Positions 11,690 through 23,021 of a stretch of 64,000 nucleotides of DNA are shown piece by piece. Origin of the DNA: Omphiscola glabra. Taxonomy: Eukaryota > Mollusca > Gastropoda > Lymnaeidae. Under the pieces are notes generated by a model. The model had not been told where the DNA came from, made no database searches, and saw nothing but the letters and a program-made list of their open reading frames with translations. Made by a program: the position numbers and the translations under genes. Every line of letters starts with the position of its first letter. The stretch's first letter is position 1. The DNA is taken from contig OZ024794.1 of assembly GCA_964017045.1 (NCBI GenBank), forward strand, positions 35,879,182 to 35,943,181, read 5' to 3'.

Positions 11690-12684
11690 CTTTAGACCAT
11701 GGAATGAAATCAGATGTCTTTCGTGGCACTTTGCTTTACGAGCATTGCTGAGAAACATACACGTGTTGACTGGATACTGTGAGCAGCAGGTGGGCCTGTG
11801 TAATGTTTCAGTTCATAAGTACTCTATGAAGAAACTAAGGGATCCACAGTTTCGTACTGCACTGATTGTCTTTGATGAGGGTGTTGGTGAAATTGCTGAA
11901 TTATGCAAGCTGCTACAAAGAAAAAATCTTACGACCAATGAGGCAGACCAGTTTGTAAAAGCAAGGATCGCTAAGCTCCGTGCCCAGTACCTTGGTGAAA
12001 ATGTGCACTGGTCCGAAGAGATTTCTGAATTGCTTGCAAATGACGAGGATATAAAAATGAGTTCCATCCTAAAATTCGTTGAATGTTTAAATGAAATGTG
12101 GGTTGATGCAGACTTTCGACGAGATGGTTCGATATGTAATTTTTTAGGAGCGATCCGCGACATTGCCGTTCTTTTGGATATTTGTTCTATAATTCTTGCA
12201 TCAAGCGCCGATTGTGAACGTGGATTCAGCTTAATGATTGAAATAAAAATACAATCTAGAAATAGGCTGGAAGAGTTACATTTAGACATGCTTATAAGGA
12301 TTAAATCGTATCAGAATGATGGACATCAGATCAACCTTTACGATGTGTATAAAAGATAGATATCATTGAAAGACAGATGCCAGAAATGAGTCATATGACT
12401 AGCGGCCATTAAGTTGCTTGACCCAACGACGGGATAAATAATAGAAATAAATAGAACTTTGATTAAACTATTGTGACAGCTTTGATTGAACTATTGTGAC
12501 ATGTCTGATTATAATTATTTAATTATATTTCCTTTATTTATTTATATTAAAAAATTTCATTTATGTAATTTCCGTGTGTGTTTGTGGCCTGTCAAATTCG
12601 CACACAAAAAAATTGATGCTGTAAAACTTAGCACACAACTGTATGATTTTGCACACGAACCAGCTACTCTTAGAGGGAACATTG

Positions 12685-13035
12685 ATCACTGGTTAGGCAA
12701 TGTAAGGAGAATGTAGGAAGGCCGTATTCCTAAGAAGCTACTGCATGGAGAGTTGGGAAAAAGGGCATGACTTATTGGACGGCCGCAAAAAAGTCATGAG
12801 GGGAGCCAACATAGAAATTGACGAAACGGGAGATCATCGCTTAGCGCCGCTCTAGCTCGCGAACAGCAGTGTATAAAGGTGTCAAACAGGCAGAAAATGC
12901 GCGAAACAAGCCTTTGCACTTGCAACAAAAAGAGCAATACGGACGGCAAAATTTAACCAGGAGTCAAGGTTCTCAGGCGAGAAGTGCAGACTAGCCTGCC
13001 ATACTGGATCGGCTTCGTAAGCCATTTATATATAT
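12685..13035 (+). pseudogene. LINE C-terminal fragment flanking the hAT
   Basis: Across frameshifts it reads HWLGNVRRM, EGRIPKKLLHGELGKRA, then IGRPQKS and, near 13010-13030, WIGFVSHL. This order (RWLGHVxRM, RIPKxLLYGEL, GRP and a Cys/His-like RIGLxSHxR tail) is typical of the C-terminus of widespread animal LINEs that end in a decayed zinc-finger-like motif. Its 5' portion was displaced by the hAT insertion. It ends near a (TA)n run. Inactive. Confidence 0.65.
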
Positions 13036-13562
13036 ATATATTCAGAACGGTGCGCTTTCAAAAAATTATTAAATAAAGCTTTATTCCGTATGCTTAAAAC
13101 ATAGTATATTGGAATGATCACTTAGTTTAGGGGCGTGCATACAAAAGTTCTTTGGATTACCTAGGGGCTCTGTTATAATTTTTATTGCCACCTTTATAAA
13201 ATATGTGTACGGAAGGGAAAACCACATGTTTGAAATTTAGCCACAAATTATTTTAGTCCAAACATGGGTTGGTGCATTTTATGAGGATAGCAATGTCTCA
13301 AATGTATCAATTGCCATACACTGAAAAATTCCAGTACATATTAGATTATACAATTTAAATTAAATTAAAATAATTTTATGTCTAAATGTTATTATTGACA
13401 TCCGATAATCACAAACGTGGCCACTGAATAAAAAGTCTCGAGAGAAAAATAGTCACCTGGGAGATGTAGCAAGCTGCTGGAAAAACAAGGAGGAACAACA
13501 TTCGGAAATAGGAAATAAGACAAATGGTTGGTGCCGTCCCAATCAGCCAGTATAAGGCTCAA
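13036..13562. other. AT-rich spacer
   Basis: It holds a short (TA)n run and AT-rich sequence, with no feature supported. The open minus-strand frame entering from 13973 continues to 13392 but loses LINE similarity below about 13680, so this part is probably LINE 3'UTR or flank. Confidence 0.4.
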
Positions 13563-16500
13563 CAATTGATTAATTGGTTTGGACACCTGGTCAGAATGCC
13601 TGTCAGCCAACCTGAATTGCAAAGGTACAATGGAAGGCACTCCGATTTTCATCCATCCATCCTTGTTGCGCAACCCCTGTAGAGCTTTGGCCTGCCCTAC
13701 TTCTTCATTCCACTCAGACCTAACTGATGCTTTTCTTTTCCATGCTTGGATTGCCAGCTGTTGTAGATATTTTTCAACACCATTCATCCAGTTAAGCCTA
13801 AGTCTGCCTTTGAGCCGTTTTCCTCTGGGGTTGTGGTGATGCACCTTCTTCACTCCTCTGTCATTTGGCATTCTTTCTAAGTGTCCCACCCAGCGTAGTT
13901 TGTCCTTTTTTAACATTTCTGTTGCCAGTGTGGGATCTTGATATAGACTATACAATTCCTGGTTGCTTCGCATTCTCCATCCATATTCATCCTTCGTTGG
14001 TTCATATATTTTCCTGGGAAATGTTTCTCTCCCATGTGTTTATTGCGATTTTGTGGGCGTTTTTGTTAGGGTCAACTGGTCTGATTACAGGTTTATATAT
14101 GAAGAGCTTATTTTCAAAATGCAGTATCCACCATTTTTTAAAAAATGAAAAAAACTTACCTTTTTGTAGAGCAAACCAGGTTCCTTTAGGACATGGTAAA
14201 TGTTATATACTAAACACATTATATTCCTATTTTATTCTTGTCTAAAAATGATTTAATTCTTTAAACGCGTTATTAATTTATTTTTAAAAAGTTGAATTAT
14301 CTCAAAACCCCCAAAATGGATATACAGCATTTTGAAAATCAGCTCTTCATATAGTTTTCTTTGTTTTTCTTTTAATGTTTTTACTTTTGAGTATTTTCTG
14401 ATTGCTGAAGTATGTCATGTTTCCATCCGAATTATTTCTATTATTTCTGTTCGTAATTCCGCTCTTTCAGTTAATAAAGATCCTAGGTATTTTAATTGAT
14501 TTACTTTTTCAAAAGTCTGGTTTCTAAATATTAACGCTTTCCAAAGTCTGTTCTTCTCTTACATAACCATGTATTTTTTTATTTTTTAAATATTTTTTTT
14601 TGGTTAACTTACATCCCTGATTGAAGAGATGCGTCTTATAAATCAATAAAAGCTATTATATATCTTTACTACTATTCCCTATCAGGACTCTGTCATCAGC
14701 ATATGCAAGATACCGAAGGGGTTGGTTGTAGGGAGTGCCTATTGGTTGTGGGGTCTTGGGTCTCCCTCAGAAAGTATACTGCTTTGTTCCTCGGGTGTCG
14801 ATATGTATGTATCTTATAACTCTCTCTCATGTTAGGTTAAAGTTAAATAGCAGAAAAGAGTTGTTTTAGGCCTCGTCTTATCTGAAATTCACTTGTACAT
14901 TCTCCCTGAACCGTGTATTTGCTTTTTGCGATGTTTACTGTGACATGTATCAGTTTTGTCAGTTTTTTGGATATATCAAACTACTGTTTTATATAGATAT
15001 TTTTTTTTGATGCTGTCATGGGCCATTTTATAGTCCACATAGAGTTGATGCACTGGGATGTTATATAAGTAAAATTTCTCTGATAGGCATCTAATGCTGA
15101 ACATTTGATCAGTCGTTGATCTGTTTTGTCTGAATCCACATTGTAGTCACCTTATAGTATTACTGTAGTCTTTTGGCAATTAGTTTCGGCAGTATTTTGT
15201 ATGTAACATTTAATAGGAAAATTCCTCTGTAGTTTGTACATTGAAGATTGGGACCTTTCTTATGTAATGGGGTTATTAGTTCTGTTTCACATTCGGTTAG
15301 AATTTTCTCTTCTTGCTAAATTTTATTTATAAGTTTATGTTTCTGAGTGTGTAGTTCTCGTCCTCCATATTGAATACGTTCAATTGTGATGAGGTCTTTA
15401 CAAGGGGCTCTGTGATTTTTTCATAGAATTGATTACTTCTGTAGTTTCTCCCAGAGTTGGGGAGTTTATTAAAGAATCTGGTCCTTCATGTGGTGTTTGC
15501 TAATCTTAATCTTGTCCAATGCCTGCCTTTACCATCCCCTCAAAATATTCAGCCCCCTTCTCCAGTACTTTAATATTTTCCATAATTAATTCTCCATCCT
15601 GGCTTTCACACATTTGAGGAATGGCTTGGATCCTATTCTTTTCATCTTTTATCTTATTGTACATTCCTCTGATGTTTTCCTCTCTTTAAAAGTCTCTATT
15701 TCTTTTAGTTTAAAATTTTCTCATTCCCTCTTTTACTGTCTACGAATTTTTGTGGCTTTCTTTCTGGCTTCCTTGTATGTTTGACTTGTCTTTCTGGTTT
15801 CCCTTGTATCATGGTCATTCTTGCTATGTTCCTTTCTTCGACAATCTCTCTGCATTTATTATCAAACCAGCTCTCTCTGCATTCATTATCAAACCAGCCT
15901 GCTCTATTGTTAGTTTGCTAGAATTCTACTACTTTTTCTGCTAATCTTTTAATAAAATTTTTATTCAAACCCACTGTTCATTTATGTTGTTTTCCCTGTT
16001 TTCTCCTGTGATGCTTCTAGTTGTGTGTCTACTTCATTTTGGTAAGCTTTGCAGTAGGTGGGTCTTTGTTAAGTTTTTGGTAATTATATCTTTTTCCTCT
16101 TTGATAATCTGCCATTGTGTGTTACGCTTAATCTCTGCTTATATTTAATCCTTACTAGTAGATGGTCAGAGTCTGCATCTGCTCCTCGATAACTTATTAC
16201 GTCGTGTATATCTGATACATGCATTCGATCGATTAGAACATGGTTAACATGGTTGTGAGAGATTCCATCTGGTGAGTTTCAAATAACATTATGCATACTT
16301 GTGTGTGGAAACTTGCTGCTGCTAACTGTCATCACTTTTCCTGAAGCAAAGTCTATGAGTCGGATCCCATTGTCATCGGATTCTTCATGTAGACTCTCCT
16401 TGCCAATAGTTGGCATAAACACTTTTTCTTTCCTTACTTTGGCATTAAAGTCGCCAATCACTATTTTAATATCGTGTCATTGGTGTCTCATCATATATTT

Positions 16501-16870
16501 TTTCCAGTGTTTTACAAAATGATTCTTCAGTGTGATCATGAACATTTATAAATGTTATATTAAACAATTTCCTCACAAGAGCACAATCTTTCATTCTCTT
16601 GTTTGAAACCTATGGTTGCACTCACTGCTTCTTTTTTGACAGCAAATCCTGTTCCAATAGCGTTAATGTTGTTGCCACTATAAAATATGGTGTAGTCTTT
16701 TATCTTGAGGATGTCTTCATTTATCCATCGAAGTTTTTGCAATGCAGCAATAGAGATTTTATATTTAATCAGTTGTTCTATTACGTTAGCTAAGGCTCCT
16801 TGTGTAAACAGGCGTAGTATATTTCAGGTCTTAATCCAAAATTCATGTCTATATCCAGGCATGGGTCGAT
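13563..16870 (-). pseudogene. Near-complete decayed LINE: AP endonuclease plus reverse transcriptase
   Basis: Read on the minus strand in fragments: an endonuclease start near 16850 (ALANVIEQLIKYKISIAAL, RWINED), GDFNAKV near 16450, NGIRLIDFASGKVMTVSSSK, then ADSDHLLV near 16160 carrying the SDH catalytic motif. The reverse transcriptase follows: GFRQNRSTTDQMF near 15110, VDYKMAHDS near 15030 (usual VDFKKAFDS) and AYADDRVLIG near 14690, where YADD holds the catalytic aspartates. The C-terminus has LRWVGHLERMPNDRGVKK and WKRKASVRSEWNEEV (13973-13680). Such proteins nick target DNA and prime reverse transcription in the nucleus. Many stops and frameshifts plus an internal TIR element (14096-14353) make it inactive. 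The endonuclease resembles proteins often misnamed 'craniofacial development protein 2-like'; the clade (RTE-like or related) is uncertain. Confidence 0.85.
14096..14353. mobile_element. 258-bp MITE inside the LINE
   Basis: The left terminus TATATGAAGAGCTTATTTTC is matched inverted by the right terminus GAAAATCAGCTCTTCATATA, with the match continuing to ~28 bp (one or two mismatches). A TA or TATA duplication suggests a Tc1/mariner-type target. Removing it joins the LINE reading ...Y to KPVIRPV, as expected from the (L)YKxLIRPV motif of relatives, so the insertion post-dates the LINE. Confidence 0.8.
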
Positions 16871-17339
16871 TTCCATTTAAATCAGAACGGGTATTATTCT
16901 GTCGCTTGGCTTTAGTAACATTTTTTTACATGGCCGGGTTTTTAGCCCTGCGCACAACCGCCTGGGGGACTGCAACTTACAGCTCTCTAGGTAGCTGCCT
17001 TAATTTTTGGGTAAGGTTCCCTAGCCTTTGTGGATCCTTCTACTTCCTACAAGGCGGTATGTTCTGATTTGGTCCGACTCGGGTGTTTTATTTCTCCGGT
17101 ACCTACCATAGCTGGTGGTATTTCCCATATCCGTCACCTGAGGAGGCGCTCGATGCATGATCAGTATCTACACACAAGGCACTCAGGTTTCAGGAATGTT
17201 AAACGAAACGTGATGGGGCCTAAATTAAATGTTTACAAGAGTTATCATAAATCTCATCGTTTATAGTAGAAAATTTAATAGGTGTACTTTAGCGAAGTGT
17301 TTTGATAGGGCCCTCTAATTTAACCCACGTATACTCTTA
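16871..17339. other. Probable LINE 5' region and Helitron-like body
   Basis: On the minus strand this lies upstream of the endonuclease start and probably includes the LINE 5'UTR (GC-richer than its surroundings, about 16900-17160). The part near 17280-17340 probably belongs to the element ending at 17400. The boundary between the two was not found. Confidence 0.35.
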
Positions 17340-17400
17340 TAACGCTATAGAAATTTTATTTCTGAATAAAAACCCGGAAAAAAACGGGTATATTAGCTAG
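17340..17400 (+). mobile_element. Helitron-like 3' terminus
   Basis: A small hairpin (CCCG...CGGG around 17373-17388) is followed by TATATTAGCTAG and a host T at 17401. This matches the 3' structure of the Helitron-like elements at 53591 and 54742. The 5' end was not identified. Confidence 0.6.
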
Positions 17401-17401
17401 T

Positions 17402-17887
17402 AGTTTTTATAAAAAATTTGCTCTAAACATGATTTTTTAAAAATTGTTTAATTTTAATCAATTTTCTATCATATGAACTGTCAGATTAAATTTTAAATTT
17501 GAACTTGATAATAAGCACGTTTTCCAAGTTTTTGTGAACTAGATTTTAAATTTTCAAATCAAATTCAGATTTTTTTTTTTTAAATTTGAGGGCCCGTATT
17601 AGTTTTTGAAAATGTTTCTTTCGTTAATTCGTCAATTAAAAAAATCATGATAATTGGAGTGGGGGTGGTTTAAGTAAGTTAAAGAGTTTTAAAATAGGCG
17701 ACAAGTGCATTTCATTAATTAGTAATTTATCTGAAGAAAATGTCGTTTAAAATTCTAATTCTAATTAAACCTTTCAATCTACTGAATTTTTTGGGGAATT
17801 CATACTGCTTCAACTTCCTTCACGTAAATCATCATTAAAAATATATGATGCATTTTGTAAATGTCTCATATCTTCTTTATATAAGTA

Positions 17888-17931
<44 letters not shown>

Positions 17932-18530
17932 CACATACTAGTTTTAAATAACCACAATAAAAAATCTATAAATCTTTTCTTAAAAAATCATTAAAAGTTT
18001 TTTTAAATGTCTTAAAACTTGGAAATATCAAAAACTTTAAATAAATACAACCGGTAATTATTTCGGGCCTTCTTATTGTTTTGTTTCATTTTTGTACAAT
18101 AAGTATGATGATGTTAGCAGTCGTTTTTTGTAACGAAAGACATTTAGAATGGAAATTTATTCAAATGAAGTAGTTTAGGTAAATAAATATTTGGAAATAT
18201 ATTAAAACAACATTACTTCGTCTAAATTCCACCATCATCTCTTCTGTTGGTTGCTGATAAAATATAAAAATAATGGAAAACTAAATTCAGTTTTTCGCCG
18301 AAATGCTTCCCTGCATTTTCAATTATAAACTTTTATGGTGAGGGGCTCCCCAAATCCCACCCCCGTTTCCTTCGAGAGCCTACATCGCCCTCTATCTCTG
18401 CTCCATCTCTGATCAAAGTGACTGCATCAGTAATTTTTTGTATATTCATTATCATCAGCTGTTGATAATTAAAATAAATGTCTTGTACTGACAAAAGAGG
18501 ATTTTTCTTTAGTCTGTTTTTTGTCTTTTT
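17402..18530. other. Intergenic with (AT)n microsatellite
   Basis: AT-rich. A dinucleotide (AT) run occupies about 17888-17930. The motif ttcattaattagtaatttatctgaagaaa (about 17712) recurs near 61350, suggesting remnants of the long CAGTGGCGTAG-family member. No gene seen. Confidence 0.45.
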
Positions 18531-18654
18531 ATAGTTTAAGATATAGTTTAAGATATAGTTTAAGATATAGTTTAAGATATAGTTTAAGATATAGTTTAAG
18601 ATATAGTTTAAGATATAGTTTAAGATATAGTTTAAGATATAGTTTAAGATATAG
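18531..18654. repeat. 12-bp tandem repeat, about 10 copies
   Basis: Near-perfect copies of agtttaagatat. The unit is a multiple of three, so it yields open frames on both strands (YILNYILN and RYSLRYSL repeats); these are not genes. Confidence 0.95.
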
Positions 18655-19014
18655 TCAGAGCTGGCTGTCGGCGTCATTGTGCCTAATTTTTCCGCTGTTC
18701 CCCCCCCCCCATTTTTGCGCTTATATATGCCCTGCCCCCTTGTTAATTTACAGCAGATATAAGCCCTGTCTCTCCCCCCCCCCCCCCATTTTGCGCATAC
18801 ATAAGTCATGTCTCCCCTAAAAAATTGTTGTTCGCGGATATGCCCTGTCTCACTCCCCCATCCCGAATTCCTAAAATTATTTTGATAAAAACAACACTTC
18901 TTCTCGGCCTTTGATAAGATCAAAATGTAACATCGTTTCCCGTCAGGTTACAGAACCTTTTTGGTCATGTCTCTTTGTGTCTGGTCATGGCCGGTGAAAC
19001 AGTAGTACATCTCT
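18655..19014. other. Poly-C-bearing low-complexity region
   Basis: It contains two poly-C runs (around 18700 and 18774), each followed by 'catttttgcgc'-like sequence, and repeated 'gccctgtct' words. Probably a decayed repeat; no gene seen. Confidence 0.45.
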
Positions 19015-20407
19015 GGGCAGGTGACCAGAAATACGCGCACAAGACAAACGCGCACACGATAAACGCGCACAGAAAGATTCGTAAAGCCATAGCTGCGCAC
19101 AGGAAAAATGCGCACACCGACATTAGCTCACACAGAAAACAGCGCACACCGACAAATGCGTACATCGAAAAGTCCGCAAATGAACAGTTGTATCCTTGAT
19201 TATTGCGGACACACACAAATGCGCAAAATATCAATGACATTTTATTTTAAGCTACATTTTTAAAATTAACATGGTTCAGTTCAGTTGCTTATCAATATCA
19301 GCATAAAAGGCAATTTGGGAAGAATAAAAATTAACAATAGTATAATTATAAAAGGAAAAATAATTGTTGTATTTAAAATTGTGTTTCTAGATTTAATTTT
19401 ATTATGAAAATCTACTTGGAGCCATTGGAGGTAACTTTGCATTATAATAATAATATAATTTTTAAAAATATAAAAAATTGTATTGCTGCAACCATAACAA
19501 AGCATGTTATTTCTTTCAAATATCTGTACATTTAATTTATCATAAAACAACATGGAAAACACATTATTTATCAATGTGTCATGGCTGTTAATTTATTAAC
19601 CTAAAATTATTTATATGATTTTAATAGCGAGACCGAATGCTCTTTAATTTAATTTTTAAATTTGTTTCTAAATTACGGTATATATATATATATTTAATTT
19701 AAATTTAAGGCGATTATTTTTAAAATAAAGAAACATATATCGATTGTAAAAACCACAGAATATTACAATATTCACATTTTTTCACATGTATGTAAAGTGA
19801 TCTTTTTCTAGCACATACCGGTATGCAATATTACAACACATTAAAATTTCAAATGAATAATACTGTAAATTTTATTTCAAACCTACAAGTGTTTTAGACA
19901 AGATATTAAATAACAGGCTAATCATCAAAAATTAAAAATATTAATCAGTTAATCAATTGTGAATAATTTTATAGTTTTAAAAGAAAACATTCAACAAATT
20001 ATCACATATAAAATTAATATAAAGTACCCGGGGCTACCTGGTGCTACGTTAAAATTAAAATAAAATAGGAGGAACAAAAACAATTTTACTTTAAATAAGA
20101 GAAAACATGAAATGTCAGAGGTATGAAACCTACTGGTAGATAATGTCATGGTCATTTATTGACAGTCCTACTGGTAGATTATGTCATGGTCATTTATTAA
20201 CAACCTACTGGTAGATTAGCATATGTCATGGTAGTTTATTGAAAATAATGTTATAATAATTAAGTTGTCGGTGTACGCAATTTTCGGAGTGCGCTACTGT
20301 CGGTGTGCGCAGTTTTCGTGTGCGCAGTAGTGTATTTGCGGAGTTTTCTGTGCGCGATTATCGTGTGCGCGTATGTCATGTGCGCGTTTTTCACGGCACC
20401 CCCTGGG
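19015..20407. mobile_element. 1.4-kb element with ~110-bp GCGCAC-rich inverted repeats
   Basis: Left 19020-19135 and right 20285-20400 align inverted over about 110 bases. Both contain, in the same order, the spaced words ACGCGCACA, ACGCGCACACGATAA, CGCGCACAGAAA, CTGCGCACA and TGCGCACACCGACA. CTGGG flanks both ends and may be a short target duplication. The interior is AT-rich and has no transposase frame. Superfamily not identified. Confidence 0.75.
20117..20240. repeat. ~38-bp tandem repeat, 3 copies
   Basis: Three copies share cctactggtagatt and tgtcatggtcatttattg. They lie inside the 1.4-kb inverted-repeat element, near its right end. Confidence 0.8.
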
Positions 20408-21171
20408 AAACCCCCCTTTCTACCGCCCCGCCCCCCCCCCCTAAAAAAAAAGCTGTCGTAGTAATGGTAATTTAAGCAATGCTTTTTCCGATCAGATTAA
20501 TAGTTACTACTAATTTAGAATTCTGAGACTGCTGATTTTTTTACCCCAATCAAATAGAGCCTAGTGTAAAATAAAATTAAATTTTTTAACTTTAGTAATT
20601 GCTTTAGATTTCGTCCACTGTTGATTGCCTTGTCTGGTGTCTTGAAAGGCACAGAAGTTGCCTGATATTAACATTATCCTGGATTCATTTGCAGAAACTT
20701 TAGGTTAACTGAAGTATGGGGTAACTTTCATATGGATTAAAGAACATTTAATGTGTGAGATATTTGATGAATTAACCCGCAGCTAACACACGCTCGGATA
20801 CTTCATGGATGCTCTAGGGCGGGGGTGGGGAACCTTTTGTCTGCCAAGAGCCATTCTGGATATTTATAGCGTTATTTGTGAACCATAAAAAATCAGGGCC
20901 GGCGGCCCAGGCACAACATTTTTTACACTCCCCATTTTATATTATCCAAACATTAAATTAATTTACAAAAAAAACATAAACTGAAAACATATTATACAAA
21001 TTTAATAAAATAAAAAAATTACTTCACCATCAATTATTTTCTTGCGATTAGTACCTATATTTACAAATGTTAATATAATTGGTTCTGTTAGCTATTTGAG
21101 TCCTATAAATTGGCTGCTCAACTTAAAGTTTTCCATTCCCCTATTTTAGGCATTGATCAATATAATTTACT
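20408..21171. other. Intergenic; possible hAT end
   Basis: The sequence gggtggggaaccttttgtct...gagccatt (20825-20855) resembles a hAT terminus, but no partner end or duplication was found. The rest is AT-rich with no gene. Confidence 0.35.
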
Positions 21172-21358
21172 CAGAGGCGTAGCGAAGGGGGCAAGGGGAA
21201 CAGCTAGGTAAGGGCGCCAAAATTGTGCTTTGATATTATTTTATTGATGAAAATAATGGGTTTGAGGGTTGAAAAAAGACAAAAGGGGGCGCTTTAAAAT
21301 GAATCTTGTCCCCGGGCGCGAATCTCGTCCCCGGGCGCCAAGTACTCTAGCTACATTG
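21172..21358. mobile_element. Decayed CAGTGGCGTAG-family MITE
   Basis: The left end CAGAGGCGTAGCGAAGGGGGC and internal 'gggcgcc'/'ccccgggcgc' words match the intact copies at 21761 and 57900. The right end is decayed (CTAGCTACATTG). Confidence 0.5.
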
Positions 21359-21498
21359 TAATTTACTTAAAATGATTTTTTTTAATGTTTAAAAGCAGCG
21401 AAAACACTTTGAATCCCCTTACATCTCGACATTCTCGTGGTGACGAATGGGGTCGAATTTACATCAGATGCATTGAGACGAAAGGTCATACATCGATC

Positions 21499-21640
21499 CG
21501 AGTGGAAGGATAAGGCGGGGCGGCCCAGACCTCTCTATGGAGACGATTGCCATTGAGGACAGTATATGGAGTGGAAGGATATGGCGGGGCGGCCCAGACC
21601 TCTCTATGGAGACGATTGCCATTGCATATTATGCGTCGTG
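21499..21640. repeat. ~71-bp tandem duplication, 2 copies
   Basis: The block gagtggaaggat...gcggggcggcccagacctct...gacgattgccattg occurs twice with one or two substitutions. Confidence 0.85.
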
Positions 21641-21760
21641 TCATGGAGATAGAACCAGGCGCATTTCTTTTTGTCTCGTGAACGGCGAAAACCCTTTTGT
21701 CTTATCTTGGCAATAGAAGAAGCCTGTACGTGGGACACGGGTTTATGCCCGACCATCTGT

Positions 21761-21944
21761 CAGTGGCGTAGTGAGGGGGGGCAAGGGGGGCATCATGCCC
21801 CGGGCGCTACTCACAAAGGGGCGCCAAATGGTATATTTTACTATAATGTTGTATGGTTTTCGAATAGGGGGGCGCTAAAAAGGTATTGGGGGGCGCTAAA
21901 AAGGTATTGTGCCCCGGGCGCGAGTTAAGCTCGCTACGCCACTG
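21761..21944. mobile_element. Intact CAGTGGCGTAG-family hAT MITE
   Basis: The termini CAGTGGCGTAG...CTACGCCACTG are exactly inverted, and perfect 8-bp duplications CCATCTGT lie at 21753-21760 and 21945-21952. The 184-bp interior (ccccgggcgc words, gggcgctaaaaaggtattg repeated) is nearly identical to 57900-58082, suggesting recent mobility. Confidence 0.9.
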
Positions 21945-21952
21945 CCATCTGT

Positions 21953-22589
21953 ATTTACCCCACACTGTAGAATGCACCGTACGTATTTAGGCTAGGATAC
22001 GTTGAAGACATCCCATTAATGACCATGGATAATAATTTTAGTACATTTTTACCGTCCTCACCTCAGTATTTTTAAATTATATGTTTCCGCCATTTCCTCA
22101 AATGTTAAATTTCAGCTTCTGAAATTTCTTGATTGAGTCTTTTCTATTTCTTTTCAGAAATTTATGTTGCTTACATTCAGTAGTACTTTAACACATTTGA
22201 GACACTTCAGTTGCTTCATTCTCAGTCGATTCAAATTCAGATTCAAATTTGTCTCGTATATTTTTATATCGTTTTCAAATGGTGAAATCAGATGTTTACT
22301 GTTGTAATATGGTGGGACATAGACATAATTTATTTAGCGGTTCGATGCCTTATTGACGGTTTTGAAAAAAAGAAAGAAGAAAACAACAATTATAATGAAA
22401 AGTAGTTAATTATCTTAAGTAATCTTAATAATCTAATGTAAAAAAATATTAACTTTTATATGGAAAAAAAGCATTAAATAGTTCTCAACCTCTTCCTGAT
22501 TGTGAGAACCCAGGATACAAGTGCATTTTCAATATTTTAAGAAGCGTTTAGCAAAGATTAATAAAAGTTAGGTAGAGATATCTGCTTTA
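21953..22589. other. Intergenic, nothing recognised
   Basis: AT-rich unique-looking sequence; no frame or repeat supported. Confidence 0.4.
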
Positions 22590-22850
22590 CCGAACCGATG
22601 TGAACCAGGTGAATCATCTCACCGATGTGAACCCGGTGAATCATCTCACCATTGTGAACCGGCTGAATCATCTCACTCTCACCGATGTGAACCGGGTGAA
22701 TCATCTCACCGATGTGAACTGGGGGAATCATCTCACCGATGTGAACCGGGTGAATCATCTCACCGATGTGAACTGGGTGAATCATCTCACCAATGTGAAC
22801 TGGGTGAATCGTCTCACCAATGTGAACCGGGTGAATCATCTCACAGATGT
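22590..22850. repeat. 27-bp minisatellite, about 9 copies
   Basis: Imperfect copies with core gaatcatctcaccgatgtga; one copy carries a small insertion near 22675. Open on both strands because 27 is a multiple of three. Confidence 0.95.
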
Positions 22851-23021
22851 TGCTTTTATTTATTTTCTTTATTGTTACTGTCAGAGCTGACACTTCTTCC
22901 CCCCCCCCCATTTTTTAAAACCCTTATTTAAGATGTTATTGTTGTTGCTATTATGTATAATGCTGTTGCACCTGTTATTATTTTTGTTGCCTTTATTGCC
23001 GTCAGAGCTGTCGCATGGACC

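Larger units (their letters stand above)
10228..12359 (+). pseudogene. hAT-family transposase pseudogene
   Basis: A start is seen at 10228 (MSKRLLSELL). The N-terminal part has a BED/ZMYM-like finger region (KTEWLNEF, then VVCEMC) broken by a TGA and frameshifts. The middle (10778-11267) is open and has the RNase H-like core: TVDESIDISLTKMLILY, FTSDDASVMLGKNN and a decayed WH.NHR-like segment (SVAHREDL). Two hAT MITEs then interrupt it. The C-terminal part (11698-12359) is open and ends in the hAT dimerisation region with SSADCERGFSLM. Transposases of this type catalyse excision and integration with 8-bp duplications. At least one stop, frameshifts and two insertions leave no full frame, so it cannot encode an active enzyme. 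The peptide at the end of the first open block (about 11268-11491) is MITE-derived. Confidence 0.85.
9877..12684 (+). mobile_element. Complete but dead hAT transposon with nested MITEs
   Basis: The left end is CAATGTTCCATTAAAGC and the right end TCTTAGAGGGAACATTG; inverted they share CAATGTTCC. The flanking 8-mers CTCACTGG (9869-9876) and ATCACTGG (12685-12692) match at 7 of 8, the hAT target size. Inside is a plus-strand transposase relic. Total length is 2808 bp, or about 2.4 kb after removing two internal hAT MITEs and their duplications. The right flank is a LINE C-terminus, so the hAT landed in an older LINE. A CAATGTTCC terminus and a KIAA1586/ZNF862-like transposase are consistent with a vertebrate- and mollusc-type hAT lineage; the exact family is inferred. 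Confidence 0.85.
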
